NCBI RefSeq assembly: GCF_036013955.1
Contig: NZ_CP107903.1
Span: 1,054,001 to 1,118,000, forward strand
Length of the DNA: 64,000 nucleotides
Direction of reading: 5' to 3'
DNA from: Streptomyces sp. NBC_00459
GTDB lineage: Bacteria; Actinomycetota; Actinomycetes; Streptomycetales; Streptomycetaceae
Shown here: positions 8,992 through 17,959 of the stretch, in pieces
Layout of the letters: each line of letters starts with the position of its first letter
Numbering within the stretch: the first letter of the stretch is position 1
Position numbers and translations under genes: made by a program
The notes under the pieces: generated by a model
Told to the model about the DNA's origin: nothing
What the model saw: only the letters and a program-made list of their open reading frames with translations
The model's database searches: none

Positions 8992-10107
8992 GTGCGCGTT
9001 ACCGAAGTCGAGTGCCATCCGGTCCGGGTGCCGGGAGCCAGTCCGCCCTTCGTCTGGCGGGACGGACTCCTCGGCAGCCCGTCCGAGGGCGAGGCCTCGG
9101 TGCTGCACATCCGCACGGACGAAGGGGTCGAGGGGGTGGCGATGGCCCCTCGGCGGGGCAGCGGCGTCATCCTGGCGGACCTGCTGGACCGCGTGCTCCG
9201 CAAGGAGTTGGTGGGGCAGGACCCGCTTCAGCGGGAATGGCTCTGGCACCGCATGTGGGAGCTGGACCGCACGGAGGAGCTACCGCTCTATCTGCTCGGG
9301 CTGGTCGACACCGCACTCTGGGACCTGGCCGGACGGCTCGCCGACCTGCCGACCTGGCAGCTGCTCGGCGGTTACCGCACCTCGATACCCGCCTACGCCT
9401 CCACCGTCACCTACTCCTCGGTGGAGGAGTACCTGGACATCGCCGACCAGGCCCTGGAGCTCGGCTACCCCGCCATCAAGCTCCACGCCTGGGGTGACGC
9501 CCGCCGCGACGCCCGCCTGTCGGTGGCTCTGCGCGAACACGTGGGGGACGACATCCCGCTGATGTTCGACGGGTCGGCGGGCTTCGACCTCCCCGACGCG
9601 ATCCACCTGGGGCACGCCCTCTCGGACGCCGGCTACCTCTGGTACGAGGAGCCGATGAGGGAGTTCAGCATCACCGCGTACAAGCGCCTCGCCGACGCGG
9701 TGGCCGTTCCCCTCCTCGTGGCCGAGACCTCCGACGGGGCGCACATGAACTCGGCCGACTTCATCCAGGCCGGCGCCGCCACCTTCGGAGTCCGCGCCTC
9801 CACCCAGTTGCGCGGCGGCTTCACCGGCGCGATGCGCACCGCCCACCTCGCCGACGCCTACCGGCTGCGCGCCGAGGTGCACGGGCCGGAGATCCCCAAC
9901 CGTCATCTGTGCATGGCCATCTCGAACACCACCTACTACGAGTCGCTGGTCATGGGCAACCCCATCAGCCGCGAAAGTGGCATCGACGCCCAGGGGCTCG
10001 TCCATGCCCCCACCGGTCCCGGCGTCGCCCTCCCGGCGGGCCTGGACTACCCCACCGTCCTTGAGAAGTTCGTCGACACGGAGACCGTCACCCCACCCCG
10101 GGCCTGA
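8992..10107 (+). CDS. Enolase-superfamily sugar-acid dehydratase, probable L-fuconate (or L-rhamnonate) dehydratase
   Basis: A protein of about 371 residues that would remove water from an aldonate to give a 2-keto-3-deoxy acid. The family barrel motifs are present: K-x-H at AIKLHAWGD, metal ligands D (MFDGSAGF), E (YEEPMREF) and E (VAETSDG), and a histidine in VHGPEIPNRHL. The K-x-H (not K-x-K) and the FDGSAG in place of the usual DANQ/DVNG set it apart from well-known fuconate dehydratases, which are also longer (~440). I prefer the GTG at 8992 because AAGGGG lies eight bases upstream; the GTG at 8983 overlaps that site. It is the first gene of the operon, and the substrate is inferred from the other pathway genes. 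Confidence 0.75.
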   Translation: MRVTEVECHPVRVPGASPPFVWRDGLLGSPSEGEASVLHIRTDEGVEGVAMAPRRGSGVILADLLDRVLRKELVGQDPLQREWLWHRMWELDRTEELPLYLLGLVDTALWDLAGRLADLPTWQLLGGYRTSIPAYASTVTYSSVEEYLDIADQALELGYPAIKLHAWGDARRDARLSVALREHVGDDIPLMFDGSAGFDLPDAIHLGHALSDAGYLWYEEPMREFSITAYKRLADAVAVPLLVAETSDGAHMNSADFIQAGAATFGVRASTQLRGGFTGAMRTAHLADAYRLRAEVHGPEIPNRHLCMAISNTTYYESLVMGNPISRESGIDAQGLVHAPTGPGVALPAGLDYPTVLEKFVDTETVTPPRA

Positions 10108-10209
10108 TGTCCGGAACCCAAGGCCCGACCGCCTGCCCCGAACACCAGAACCACCCGAACGCGGCGCCTCTCACCGCTGTGCGCCATCTCCCGAGATCCG
10201 AGGTCAGTC

Positions 10210-11574
10210 ATGAACAACGACGTTCCGGTTTCCTCCCGCCGCCAGCTCAGACACACGGCCGTCGCCGTCCTGGGCGCCGTCTCCCTGCTCGCGCTCGCTG
10301 CCTGCGGCAGCGCGGACCCCACCCCCGCGGCGACTTCCTCCCGGGCCGCGTTCAAGCCCGTCACCCAGCAGGAGGGCAGTGAGATCACGGTCTGGGCGGA
10401 CGCCGGCCGTGTCCCCGGCGTGCAGGCGTACCAGAAGGCGCATCCTGACGTGAAGATGAAGATCGTCACTTACAGCGGCGACGCGAACGGGGCCAACGAC
10501 CTGCAGACCAAGGTGCAGTTGTTCGACCGGACCGGCAGCGGCTGGCCCGACGTGGCCTTCAGCGCCAACGTCAACGACGGCAGCTGGGCCGCCCAGGGCA
10601 AGACGCCCTACGCCGCGCCCGTGAACAAGGGCCTGGTTCCGCTGTCGGTCCTGAACGGCTTCGCGTACGGCGCCCTGAGCCCCTGCAAGTTCGACGGCGG
10701 CACCTACTGCCTGCGCAACGACCTTGCCCAGAACGTGCTCTGGTACAACAAGGCCCTCATGGACAAGTTCGGGTACACGGCCCCGACCACCTGGGAGGAG
10801 TACCAGACTCTCGGCGAGAAGGTCGCCAAGGAACACCCCGGGTACCTGGTCGGAACCGCAGGAGACGCCTGGAGCCCGGAGGTCTACTTCTGGGCAAGCC
10901 AGTGCCCCGCCAGCACCACGACCGGGGCCAGGAAGGTCACCGTCGACCTGCAGGACCCCAAGTGCACCCGGATGGCCAAGCTGCTCGACGGTCTGATCGC
11001 CAAGGGCTCCGTCTCCAAGGACACCGTCTTCAGCGCCGGGTTCATCAAGAACCAGGCGGCCAAGGTCCTCATGCTCCCCGGCCCGTCCTGGTACGGACAG
11101 GTGCTCTTCAACTCCACGTTCAAGATCCCCAAGGGGCAGATCGCCGCTGCCGCACCGCTGAAGTTCGAGGGCGACGACAAGAACTACACCGGCAACGTCG
11201 GCGGTGGTCTGTGGTTCGTCTCCTCCCACAGCAAGAACCTCAAGGCGTCCTCCGACCTGGTCACCTGGATGACGACCTCCGACGACTACCAGGCCACCGC
11301 GGGCACCTACCCCGCGTACAAGCCGGCGGCCACCAAGTGGCTCGCCGGCCAGCTGAAGACCGGCTACTTCGCGGGCGACATCGGCCCCGCCTTCGAGGAA
11401 GCCGCGGAACTGATCTGGCCCGGCTGGTCCGCCACCCAGTACAGCCAGGAGGCGATCTACTCCTCGACCGTGATCCCGGCCCTGAACTCCGGTAAGACCC
11501 TCACCGACACCCTGGGCACCTGGCAGACGGCCATCACCGACAAGGCCAGGTCCCTCGGTTACACCGTCAACTAA
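10210..11574 (+). CDS. Sugar ABC importer, solute-binding lipoprotein (CUT1 type)
   Basis: A 454-residue extracellular binding protein anchored by a lipid. The signal peptide ends in the lipobox LALAAC, giving a lipidated cysteine at about residue 32. The mature part has the family-1 features, including ITVWADAGRVPGVQAYQKAHPDV near the N-terminus and DLAQNVLWYNKALMDKFGY in the middle. Two permease genes follow 12 bases downstream. No ATPase gene is present; such Streptomyces importers commonly share the MsiK ATPase encoded elsewhere. Given the catabolic genes downstream, the ligand is probably L-fucose, L-rhamnose or a short oligosaccharide that carries it. Confidence 0.85.
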   Translation: MNNDVPVSSRRQLRHTAVAVLGAVSLLALAACGSADPTPAATSSRAAFKPVTQQEGSEITVWADAGRVPGVQAYQKAHPDVKMKIVTYSGDANGANDLQTKVQLFDRTGSGWPDVAFSANVNDGSWAAQGKTPYAAPVNKGLVPLSVLNGFAYGALSPCKFDGGTYCLRNDLAQNVLWYNKALMDKFGYTAPTTWEEYQTLGEKVAKEHPGYLVGTAGDAWSPEVYFWASQCPASTTTGARKVTVDLQDPKCTRMAKLLDGLIAKGSVSKDTVFSAGFIKNQAAKVLMLPGPSWYGQVLFNSTFKIPKGQIAAAAPLKFEGDDKNYTGNVGGGLWFVSSHSKNLKASSDLVTWMTTSDDYQATAGTYPAYKPAATKWLAGQLKTGYFAGDIGPAFEEAAELIWPGWSATQYSQEAIYSSTVIPALNSGKTLTDTLGTWQTAITDKARSLGYTVN

Positions 11575-11586
11575 CGAAGCGGACCG

Positions 11587-12507
11587 ATGACCACCCACCT
11601 CGCAACGGAACGGAGCGGCCGCCGCGGCGGCCGCTCGGCCCGCAACCCGGTCGGACGCGCCGGTTACGTCTTCGTCTCCGGATACGTCCTCCTCCTGTTC
11701 GCCTTCGGCGTCCTGCCCACCGGATACGCGGTGTGGCTGGCACTGTCCAACTCCCGCAACCAGCTCGTCGGGATCGGCAACTTCACCCGTACGTTCACCG
11801 ACTACCGCTTCGGTCCGGCCTTCCTCCACATCGGCCTGTACCTGGTGATCTGGCTGGCCAGTCTGATGATCCTGGTGGTGCTGCTCTCCCTGATGCTGCA
11901 CGGCCGTATGCGCAGGGCCTCCACCACTCTGCGGTTCCTGTTCTATCTGCCGGGTGCCCTCGCCGGGGTGGCGAGCGTCCTGCTCTTCCTGATCCTCCTC
12001 GACCCGGCCGCCAGCCCCGTCGGCTGGCTGCTGAAAGCCTTCGGCTGGGACACCCTCGCCCAGGTCAACGCGCCCGGCCATCTGCCTGTGCTCTTCACCG
12101 TCATCGCCTTCTGGACCGGGGCCGGCGGCTGGATCGTGGTCATGTACGGCGCGCTCAACAGCATCCCGGACGAGATCCTGGAGGCCGCCCGCATCGACGG
12201 CGCGAGCACGCTCCAGATCGCCCTGCGCATCCAGATCCCGATGATCACCAAGTGGATCGCGTACATGCTGATCCTGGCCTTCGCGGCCGGCACCCAGCTC
12301 TTCGTCGAGCCGCAGTTGGTCTCCCTCGCGAGCTGGGGCATGATCCCCGACAGCTGGTCACCGAACCAGCTCTCCTACCAGTACGCGTTCCAGGCAGGCG
12401 ACTTCAACGGTGCGGCGGCACTCTCCGTCGACCTCCTCGTCCTGGGCCTCGCCTGCGCGGCGCTCGTCGTCTTCCGCACCGGTCTGTTCGACAAGGACGA
12501 AGGATGA
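11587..12507 (+). CDS. Sugar ABC importer permease (MalF type)
   Basis: A 306-residue inner-membrane protein with six predicted membrane segments and the ATPase-contact loop EAARIDGASTLQIALRIQIP. It begins 12 bases after the binding protein and its TGA overlaps the ATG of the second permease, so the two are probably translationally coupled. The N-terminal ~25 residues are basic and cytoplasmic. Confidence 0.88.
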   Translation: MTTHLATERSGRRGGRSARNPVGRAGYVFVSGYVLLLFAFGVLPTGYAVWLALSNSRNQLVGIGNFTRTFTDYRFGPAFLHIGLYLVIWLASLMILVVLLSLMLHGRMRRASTTLRFLFYLPGALAGVASVLLFLILLDPAASPVGWLLKAFGWDTLAQVNAPGHLPVLFTVIAFWTGAGGWIVVMYGALNSIPDEILEAARIDGASTLQIALRIQIPMITKWIAYMLILAFAAGTQLFVEPQLVSLASWGMIPDSWSPNQLSYQYAFQAGDFNGAAALSVDLLVLGLACAALVVFRTGLFDKDEG

Positions 12508-13484
12508 CCACAGCTCCCACGACCACGGCTCCCCGCCCAACAGCCCGCCGAACCCCGCCGCGTCACAGTGCCGGCGGCCCCACCAGCCCGAGGAAGCCCA
12601 TGCGCCGGACGCGCCGCCCACGCTCACTGGCCGCCCGGCTGGCCTGGTTCATCGTGATGGGCCTGGCCGTGCTGTTCTTCTGTGTGCCGGTGGTGTGGCT
12701 CCTGCTGGCCACGACCAAGACCGACGGCCAGATCGTGCGGGACAACCCGTTCTCCTTCGGTTCCCTCACCGCGATCGCCGACGCCTGGCACCATCTCTAC
12801 GCCTTCCAGGACGGCGCCATCCTCACCTGGCTGAAGAACTCGGCGCTCTACACGTTCGGCGCGCTGCTCCTGACCCTGGTGACATCGATCCCCGCCGGGT
12901 ACGCGCTGGCTCTCACCCGGTTCATCGGGCGCCGGATGCTGCTGACCATCACCATGCTCGTGATGCTCATGCCGACGGCCGCGATGGTGCTGCCCCTGTA
13001 CCTGGGGATGAACGCCGTGCACCTGGACGGCACGGTCTGGTCGGTGATCCTGCCCTTCTCCTTCTTCCCGTTCGGGGTCTACCTCACCTACATCTACTTC
13101 TCCTCCAACGTGCCCTCCGACCTGTTGTCCGCCGCTCGCATCGACGGCTGCTCGGAGTGGCAGGTCTTCCGGCTCATCGCGATGCCGCTGGCCAAGCCCG
13201 TGATCGCCCTGGTCGGCTTCTTCAACTTCGTCGGCAACTGGAACAACTTCTTCCTGCCGTTCGTGATGCTGCCCGACAGCTCGCAGTATCCGGCGCAGGT
13301 GGGTCTGAACAACCTGCTCGCCGCCTCACCGCTGTTCAACACCTCCAGCGGCACGGGAAACCAGATCATGCGCCCCGAACTGGCGCTGGCCACCCTGGTG
13401 ACCATCGTCCCCGTGCTGATCGTGTTCCTCTTCTCCCAGCGTGCTCTCGTGGCCGGAATGCTCGCCGGCGCGACCAAGGAGTGA
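12504..13484 (+). CDS. Sugar ABC importer permease (MalG type)
   Basis: A 326-residue permease that starts at the ATG overlapping the previous stop (ATGA). A long basic, proline-rich cytoplasmic N-terminus (~45 residues) precedes six membrane segments. The coupling loop reads SAARIDGCSEWQVFRLIAMPLAKP. The open frame continues upstream inside the first permease gene, but that part is antisense-like in composition. With the preceding two genes it forms a binding-protein-dependent importer. Confidence 0.88.
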   Translation: MTTAPTTTAPRPTARRTPPRHSAGGPTSPRKPMRRTRRPRSLAARLAWFIVMGLAVLFFCVPVVWLLLATTKTDGQIVRDNPFSFGSLTAIADAWHHLYAFQDGAILTWLKNSALYTFGALLLTLVTSIPAGYALALTRFIGRRMLLTITMLVMLMPTAAMVLPLYLGMNAVHLDGTVWSVILPFSFFPFGVYLTYIYFSSNVPSDLLSAARIDGCSEWQVFRLIAMPLAKPVIALVGFFNFVGNWNNFFLPFVMLPDSSQYPAQVGLNNLLAASPLFNTSSGTGNQIMRPELALATLVTIVPVLIVFLFSQRALVAGMLAGATKE

Positions 13485-13650
13485 GGTGCGGCGGCAGCCG
13501 CACCATCGGCGCCGCCGTGTCCGACCGGCGTTCCCTGACGCCGTGTCGTACCCAGCACCACGCCGTGCGGACGGTCACGCCCGTGCGTCACCAGGCATGC
13601 CCGCGGCGAGCTGTCCGGCAACGCCGCCCGCACTCACCGGAAGGACCCCG

Positions 13651-13989
13651 ATGAAACGGGTTGCCCAGACGATCCGCCTGCGGCCGGAGCACCGTGACCT
13701 GTATCTGCGCCTGCACTCCGCGGTCTGGCCGGGCGTCGAGGCCGCGCTGCGGGCCGCGAACATCCGTAACTACAGCATCTTCCTGCGCGAGGACACGCTG
13801 TTCGCCTACTTCGAGTACCACGGCGACGACTTCGAGGCCGACATGGCCGCGATCGGCGCCGACACGACGACCCGGGCCTGGTGGAAGCTCACCGGCCCCT
13901 GCCAGGAACCCTGGGCCGATACCGGCACCGGGGGCAACTGGTCGGACCTGACCGAGATCTGGCATCTGAGCGATCCCGGCACACCGTGA
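13651..13989 (+). CDS. L-rhamnose/L-fucose mutarotase (RhaM/YiiL family)
   Basis: A 112-residue cytoplasmic enzyme that interconverts the alpha and beta anomers of a 6-deoxy-L-sugar. The sequence has the family features: QTIRLRPEHRDLYLRLHSAVWPGVEAALRAANIRNYSIFL at the N-terminus, FAYFEYHGDDFEADM in the middle and a C-terminal W-x-x-LTEIWHL. The ATG at 13651 follows GGAAGGA. It supplies the anomer used by the sugar dehydrogenase encoded three genes downstream. Members of this family act on rhamnose or fucose, so it does not separate the two pathways. Confidence 0.85.
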   Translation: MKRVAQTIRLRPEHRDLYLRLHSAVWPGVEAALRAANIRNYSIFLREDTLFAYFEYHGDDFEADMAAIGADTTTRAWWKLTGPCQEPWADTGTGGNWSDLTEIWHLSDPGTP

Positions 13990-14065
13990 CGGTCGTCCCC
14001 CCGTCCCTGACCCCTCTTCCCTCGCCCGAGCCACCTGACAACCACCCATGGCAAGGAAACGCCCA

Positions 14066-14917
14066 GTGAAACTTCTACGAGTCGGCGCGCCCGGCGAGGA
14101 GCGTCCCGCCGTCCGCACCGAGGAGGGCCGGCTGCTCGATCTGTCCCCCGTGACCGGCGACATCGACGGCGCTTTCCTCTCCTCGGACGGTGTCGACCGG
14201 GCCCGGGCTGCGGTGGCGGCGGGAAGTCTGCCCGAGCTCGACGTGGACGGTGTGCGGATCGGAGCACCCGTGGCCCGCCCCGGAAAGATCGTCTGTATCG
14301 GGCTGAACTACCGCGACCACGCCGCCGAGACGGGCGCGGCGATCCCCCCGCGGCCGGTGGTGTTCATGAAGGACCCGGGGACCGTGGTCGGGCCGTACGA
14401 CGAGGTGCTGATCCCCCGCGGCTCGGTGAAGACCGACTGGGAGGTCGAGCTCGCGGTCGTCATCGGACGGCGGGCCCGCTACCTCGACGGTCCGGAAGCC
14501 GCGCGGTCCGTGATCGCGGGGTACGCGATCAGCCATGACGTCTCCGAGCGCGAGTTCCAGCTCGATTACTCGTCCCAGTGGGACCTTGGCAAGTCCTGCG
14601 AGACCTTCAACCCGCTCGGTCCGTGGCTGGTCACGGCCGACGAGGTGGGCGATCCGCAGGACCTCGGGCTGCACCTGAGCGTCAACGGCGTGAAGCGGCA
14701 GGACGGCCACACCGGCGACATGGTCTTCCCGGTCGGCCACATCGTGTCGTACCTGAGCCGGTACATGGTCCTGGAGCCGGGCGACGTGATCAACACCGGT
14801 ACTCCCGCGGGCGTGGCCCTCGGCCTTCCCGGCACCCCCTACCTCCGCCCCGGCGACACCGTGGAGCTCTCCGTCGAGGGCCTCGGCGCCCAGCGCCAGA
14901 CCTTCGGCCGAGCGTGA
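14066..14917 (+). CDS. Fumarylacetoacetate-hydrolase-family enzyme, probable 2,4-diketo-3-deoxy-L-fuconate hydrolase
   Basis: A 283-residue metal-dependent hydrolase. In non-phosphorylative fucose and rhamnose degradation this family cleaves the 2,4-diketo-3-deoxy acid to pyruvate and lactate. Signature motifs are KIVCIGLNYRDHAAETG, the metal-binding DWEVELAVVIGRRARY and GYAISHDVSEREFQ, and the C-terminal NTGTPAGVALG. I use the GTG at 14066 with AAGGAA seven bases upstream; the ATG at 14048 lies before that site. Its TGA overlaps the next gene's GTG (GTGA), consistent with translational coupling to the dehydrogenase that would make its substrate. Confidence 0.82.
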   Translation: MKLLRVGAPGEERPAVRTEEGRLLDLSPVTGDIDGAFLSSDGVDRARAAVAAGSLPELDVDGVRIGAPVARPGKIVCIGLNYRDHAAETGAAIPPRPVVFMKDPGTVVGPYDEVLIPRGSVKTDWEVELAVVIGRRARYLDGPEAARSVIAGYAISHDVSEREFQLDYSSQWDLGKSCETFNPLGPWLVTADEVGDPQDLGLHLSVNGVKRQDGHTGDMVFPVGHIVSYLSRYMVLEPGDVINTGTPAGVALGLPGTPYLRPGDTVELSVEGLGAQRQTFGRA

Positions 14918-15714
14918 AAGGCGCCCCCTTGAGCAAGTCGAGTCAGTTGAGCAGCTTGAGCGGCCTGTCAGGGCTCAGGGCCGTCGTCACCGGGGGCGCG
15001 TCCGGGATCGGGCTGGCCACGTCCCGGATGCTGGCCGAGCGCGGCGCCACGGTGGCCGTCCTCGACCTCTCCCCCTCCGGTGTCCCCGAGCCGCTGATCG
15101 CCATCGAGGTCGATCTCGGCGACGACGCGTCGGTACGAGTCGCCGTGGAAGCCGCTGCCAGGCAGCTCGGTGGCCTGGACATCCTGGTCAACAACGCGGG
15201 CATCGGCGCCGTAGGGACCGTCGAGGGCAACCCGGACGCGGAGTGGCACCGCGTCCTCGACGTCAACGTCCTCGGAACGGTGCGCGCCACCCGTGCCGCC
15301 CTGCCGTATCTGCGGCGGTCGTCGCACGCGGCGGTCGTCAACACCTGCTCGATCGCGGCCACCGCGGGCCTCCCCCAGCGTGCCCTGTACTCCGCGAGCA
15401 AGGGCGCCGTGCTGTCACTGACCCTGGCGATGGCAGCGGACCACGTCCGTGAGGGCATCCGCGTCAACTGCGTGAACCCCGGCACCGCCGACACCCCCTG
15501 GGTGACCCGGCTCCTGGACGCCGCCGACGACCCGGAGGCGGAACGGGCCGCCCTCGACGCTCGTCAGCCCCTGGGCCGCCTGGTCACCGCCGACGAGGTG
15601 GCGGCGGCCGTGGTCTATCTGGCGAGCCCCGCCGCGGCCTCCGTCACCGGCATCGCCCTGGCCGTCGACGGTGGCATGCAGGGGCTCCGGCCGCGCCTGG
15701 CGGTCGGCTCATGA
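14914..15714 (+). CDS. SDR-family dehydrogenase, probable 2-keto-3-deoxy-L-fuconate dehydrogenase
   Basis: A short-chain NAD(P)-dependent oxidoreductase of about 265 residues. It has the Rossmann motif TGGASGIG, the NNAG motif, and the catalytic set N, S (NTCSIAAT), Y and K (YSASK). In this pathway such an enzyme oxidises C4 of 2-keto-3-deoxy-fuconate to the diketo acid cleaved by the preceding gene product. The GTG at 14914 overlaps the upstream stop; a TTG at 14929 with AAAGG seven bases before it is an equally possible start. The stop overlaps the next ATG. Confidence 0.82.
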   Translation: MKGAPLSKSSQLSSLSGLSGLRAVVTGGASGIGLATSRMLAERGATVAVLDLSPSGVPEPLIAIEVDLGDDASVRVAVEAAARQLGGLDILVNNAGIGAVGTVEGNPDAEWHRVLDVNVLGTVRATRAALPYLRRSSHAAVVNTCSIAATAGLPQRALYSASKGAVLSLTLAMAADHVREGIRVNCVNPGTADTPWVTRLLDAADDPEAERAALDARQPLGRLVTADEVAAAVVYLASPAAASVTGIALAVDGGMQGLRPRLAVGS

Positions 15715-16784
15715 GAGCGACCGCGCTGGGCACCACCGGCGTCAGGGTCACCGAGCTGTCGTTCGGGGCCGCCGCCCTCGGCAACCTCTTCCGCCCGGTC
15801 ACCGAGGAAGCTGCGTCCGCCGCGGTGGAGGCGGCCTGGAGCGCGGGCGTGCGCACCTTCGACACCGCCCCGCACTACGGACTCGGGCTGTCCGAACGCC
15901 GCCTGGGCGCCGCACTGCGCGACCACGACCGCGACACGTACACCGTCTCCACCAAGGTCGGGCGGCTGCTCGAACCCCACCCGGAGGGCTGCCTCGGTGA
16001 CGATCTCGCCCACGGCTTCGCCGTGCCCGCCACCCACCGCCGGGTCTGGGACTTCAGCTCCGACGGCGTGCTGCGCTCCCTGGAAGCGAGCCTGGACCGC
16101 CTCGGCCTGGACCGGGTGGACATCGCCCTGCTGCACGACCCTGACCAACACGCCGAACAGGCCCTCACCGAGGCCTACCCGGCGCTGGAACGGCTGCGCG
16201 GCGAAGGCGTCGTCAAGGCGATCGGCATCGGGGTGAACCAGTGCGCGCTCCCCGCCCGCTTCCTGCGCGAGACCGACATCGACGTGGTGCTGCTCGCCGG
16301 CCGCTACACCCTGCTGGAGCAGGAAGGGCTCGCGGAGGTACTGCCGGAGGCCGCAGCCCGCGGCAGGAGTGTCATCGTCGGCGGGGTGTTCAACTCGGGT
16401 CTGCTCACCGACCCCAAGCCCGGGGCCACATACGACTACGCACCCGCCCCACCAGCCGTACTGGACCGGGCACTTCGCATGAAGGCGGTCACCGAACGCC
16501 ACGGCGTACCGCTGCGCGCAGCCGCTCTGCGCTTCCCGCTCGGCCATCCGGCGGTCGCGAGCGTACTGTCCGGCGCGCGCTCCGCCGAGGAGGTCCGCGA
16601 CACGGTGGACCAGCTGCGGCGAACGGTTCCGGCCGCGCTCTGGGACGGACTGCGCGCCGAGGGGCTGCTGCCCCCACAAGTCCCCGTCCCTGTAACCGCA
16701 CCGGTCGAAGAAGCCGATCGGCCGAGGGACGAGCCGAGGAGTCGTGGAGGTGACCGCCATGAACCTGGGGGCGAACACCGCTGA
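15711..16784 (+). CDS. Aldo/keto reductase, probable L-fucose (D-threo-aldose) 1-dehydrogenase
   Basis: A 357-residue NAD(P)-dependent TIM-barrel enzyme that would oxidise the sugar to its lactone. The catalytic tetrad is visible: D and Y in FDTAPHYGLGLSE, K in STKVGRLLEPH and H in ALLHDPDQH. Fucose dehydrogenases of this fold are found in analogous Xanthomonas and Burkholderia pathways, whereas rhamnose dehydrogenases are normally SDRs, so this gene favours fucose. It overlaps the SDR by four bases and the lactonase gene by 26 bases. Confidence 0.82.
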   Translation: MRATALGTTGVRVTELSFGAAALGNLFRPVTEEAASAAVEAAWSAGVRTFDTAPHYGLGLSERRLGAALRDHDRDTYTVSTKVGRLLEPHPEGCLGDDLAHGFAVPATHRRVWDFSSDGVLRSLEASLDRLGLDRVDIALLHDPDQHAEQALTEAYPALERLRGEGVVKAIGIGVNQCALPARFLRETDIDVVLLAGRYTLLEQEGLAEVLPEAAARGRSVIVGGVFNSGLLTDPKPGATYDYAPAPPAVLDRALRMKAVTERHGVPLRAAALRFPLGHPAVASVLSGARSAEEVRDTVDQLRRTVPAALWDGLRAEGLLPPQVPVPVTAPVEEADRPRDEPRSRGGDRHEPGGEHR

Positions 16785-17670
16785 GGGCGTCATCGACGCA
16801 CACCACCACGTGTGGGACCTCTCCGTCCGCGACCAGGGCTGGATCACCGGACGTGAACTCGCCCCGCTGCGCCGCGACTTCCTGCTCGCCGACCTGGAAC
16901 CCGAGGCCCGGGCCGCCGGCGTCACCGCGACGGTCCTGGTCCAGACGATCGACGTTCCGCAGGAGACGCCCGAGTTCCTGGCGTTGGCCCGGGACAGCGA
17001 CATGGTGGCCGGCGTCGTGGGCTGGACCGACCTGACCTCCCCGGATGTCGCCCGTGCGCTCGCCGCGCTGCGCGAGGGGCTGGGTGGCGAGTACCTGGTG
17101 GGCATCCGCCACCAGGTACAGGGCGAATCCGACCCTCGCTGGCTGCTACGGCCGGACGTGCTGCGCGGGCTCGCCGCGGTGGCCGAGGCGGGGCTCGTCT
17201 ACGACCTGGTCGTCAGGCCCCACCAGCTCGCGGCGGCCCACGAGACCGCCCAACTGCTCCCCGGTCTCACCTTCGTGCTCGATCACGCGGGCAAACCCCC
17301 TGTCGCCTCTGGCGAGTTGCGTCCGTGGGCGGAAGCGGTGCGCCTGCTGGCCTCCCTGCCCAACACCGTCTGCAAGCTCTCCGGCCTGGTGACCGAGGCC
17401 GACCGGGAGGAGTGGAGCGTCGAGGACCTACGGCCGTACGCGGACACCGTGCTGGACGCCTTCGGACCGCGGCGGCTGATGTTCGGCTCCGACTGGCCCG
17501 TCTGCCGCCTGGCCGCCACCTACGCCGAAGTCGTCTCCGCAGCAGGGGAGTTGACGGCCGCACTTCATCCCGCCGAACGCCACGAGGTCTTCGCCCGAAC
17601 CGCCCTGCGGACCTACGGCCTGACCGTCACCGGCTCCTCCGGGGCCGATCAGGAAGCACCGTGCGCATAG
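16759..17670 (+). CDS. Amidohydrolase-2 family sugar lactonase (L-fuconolactonase-like)
   Basis: A 303-residue metal-dependent hydrolase that would open the 1,5- or 1,4-lactone made by the aldo/keto reductase. It carries the HxH motif in VIDAHHHVWDL, the barrel histidine in VLDHAGKPP and the aspartate in MFGSDWPVC. I chose the ATG at 16759 with GGAGG upstream, 15 bases inside the longer open frame. This is the last intact gene of the operon; a lutB fragment begins directly after its TAG. Confidence 0.85.
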   Translation: MNLGANTAEGVIDAHHHVWDLSVRDQGWITGRELAPLRRDFLLADLEPEARAAGVTATVLVQTIDVPQETPEFLALARDSDMVAGVVGWTDLTSPDVARALAALREGLGGEYLVGIRHQVQGESDPRWLLRPDVLRGLAAVAEAGLVYDLVVRPHQLAAAHETAQLLPGLTFVLDHAGKPPVASGELRPWAEAVRLLASLPNTVCKLSGLVTEADREEWSVEDLRPYADTVLDAFGPRRLMFGSDWPVCRLAATYAEVVSAAGELTAALHPAERHEVFARTALRTYGLTVTGSSGADQEAPCA

Positions 17671-17959
17671 TTCTCCCTGGGCGGCGGACGCGGCCGAGGC
17701 GAACGCCATCGTCACGCGTCTGGTCCGGGCGACCGGCGAGAGCGCGGTCGTCAGGGTCAAGTCGCTGGCGACCCAGGAGATCGGCATCAACGAGGCGCTC
17801 GCCGAAGCGGGCGTCCGCGCCCACGAGACCGATCTCGCCGAACTGATCGTGCGGTTGGGCGGCGACCGGCCCTCGCACATCCTCGTACCGGCCATGCACC
17901 GGAGCCGTTCCGAGATCCGCGAGATCTTCCGGCAGCAGATGGCGGAGTGGGGCCGGTGA
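17671..17959 (+). pseudogene. lutB: lutB fragment (lactate-utilisation iron-sulfur protein)
   Basis: The frame ending at the TGA at 17957-17959 reads WAADAAEANAIVTRLVRATG, then VKSLATQEIGINEALAEAGV, then HETDLAELIVRLGGDRPSHI, the mid-N-terminal part of LutB/YkgF. The first ~80 residues and the whole C-terminal half with the two 4Fe-4S motifs are absent, and the segment has no start codon of its own. LutABC oxidises L-lactate to pyruvate. A fragment exactly at the end of an operon predicted to produce lactate suggests the ancestral operon included its own lactate oxidation genes, now deleted. Confidence 0.75.
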
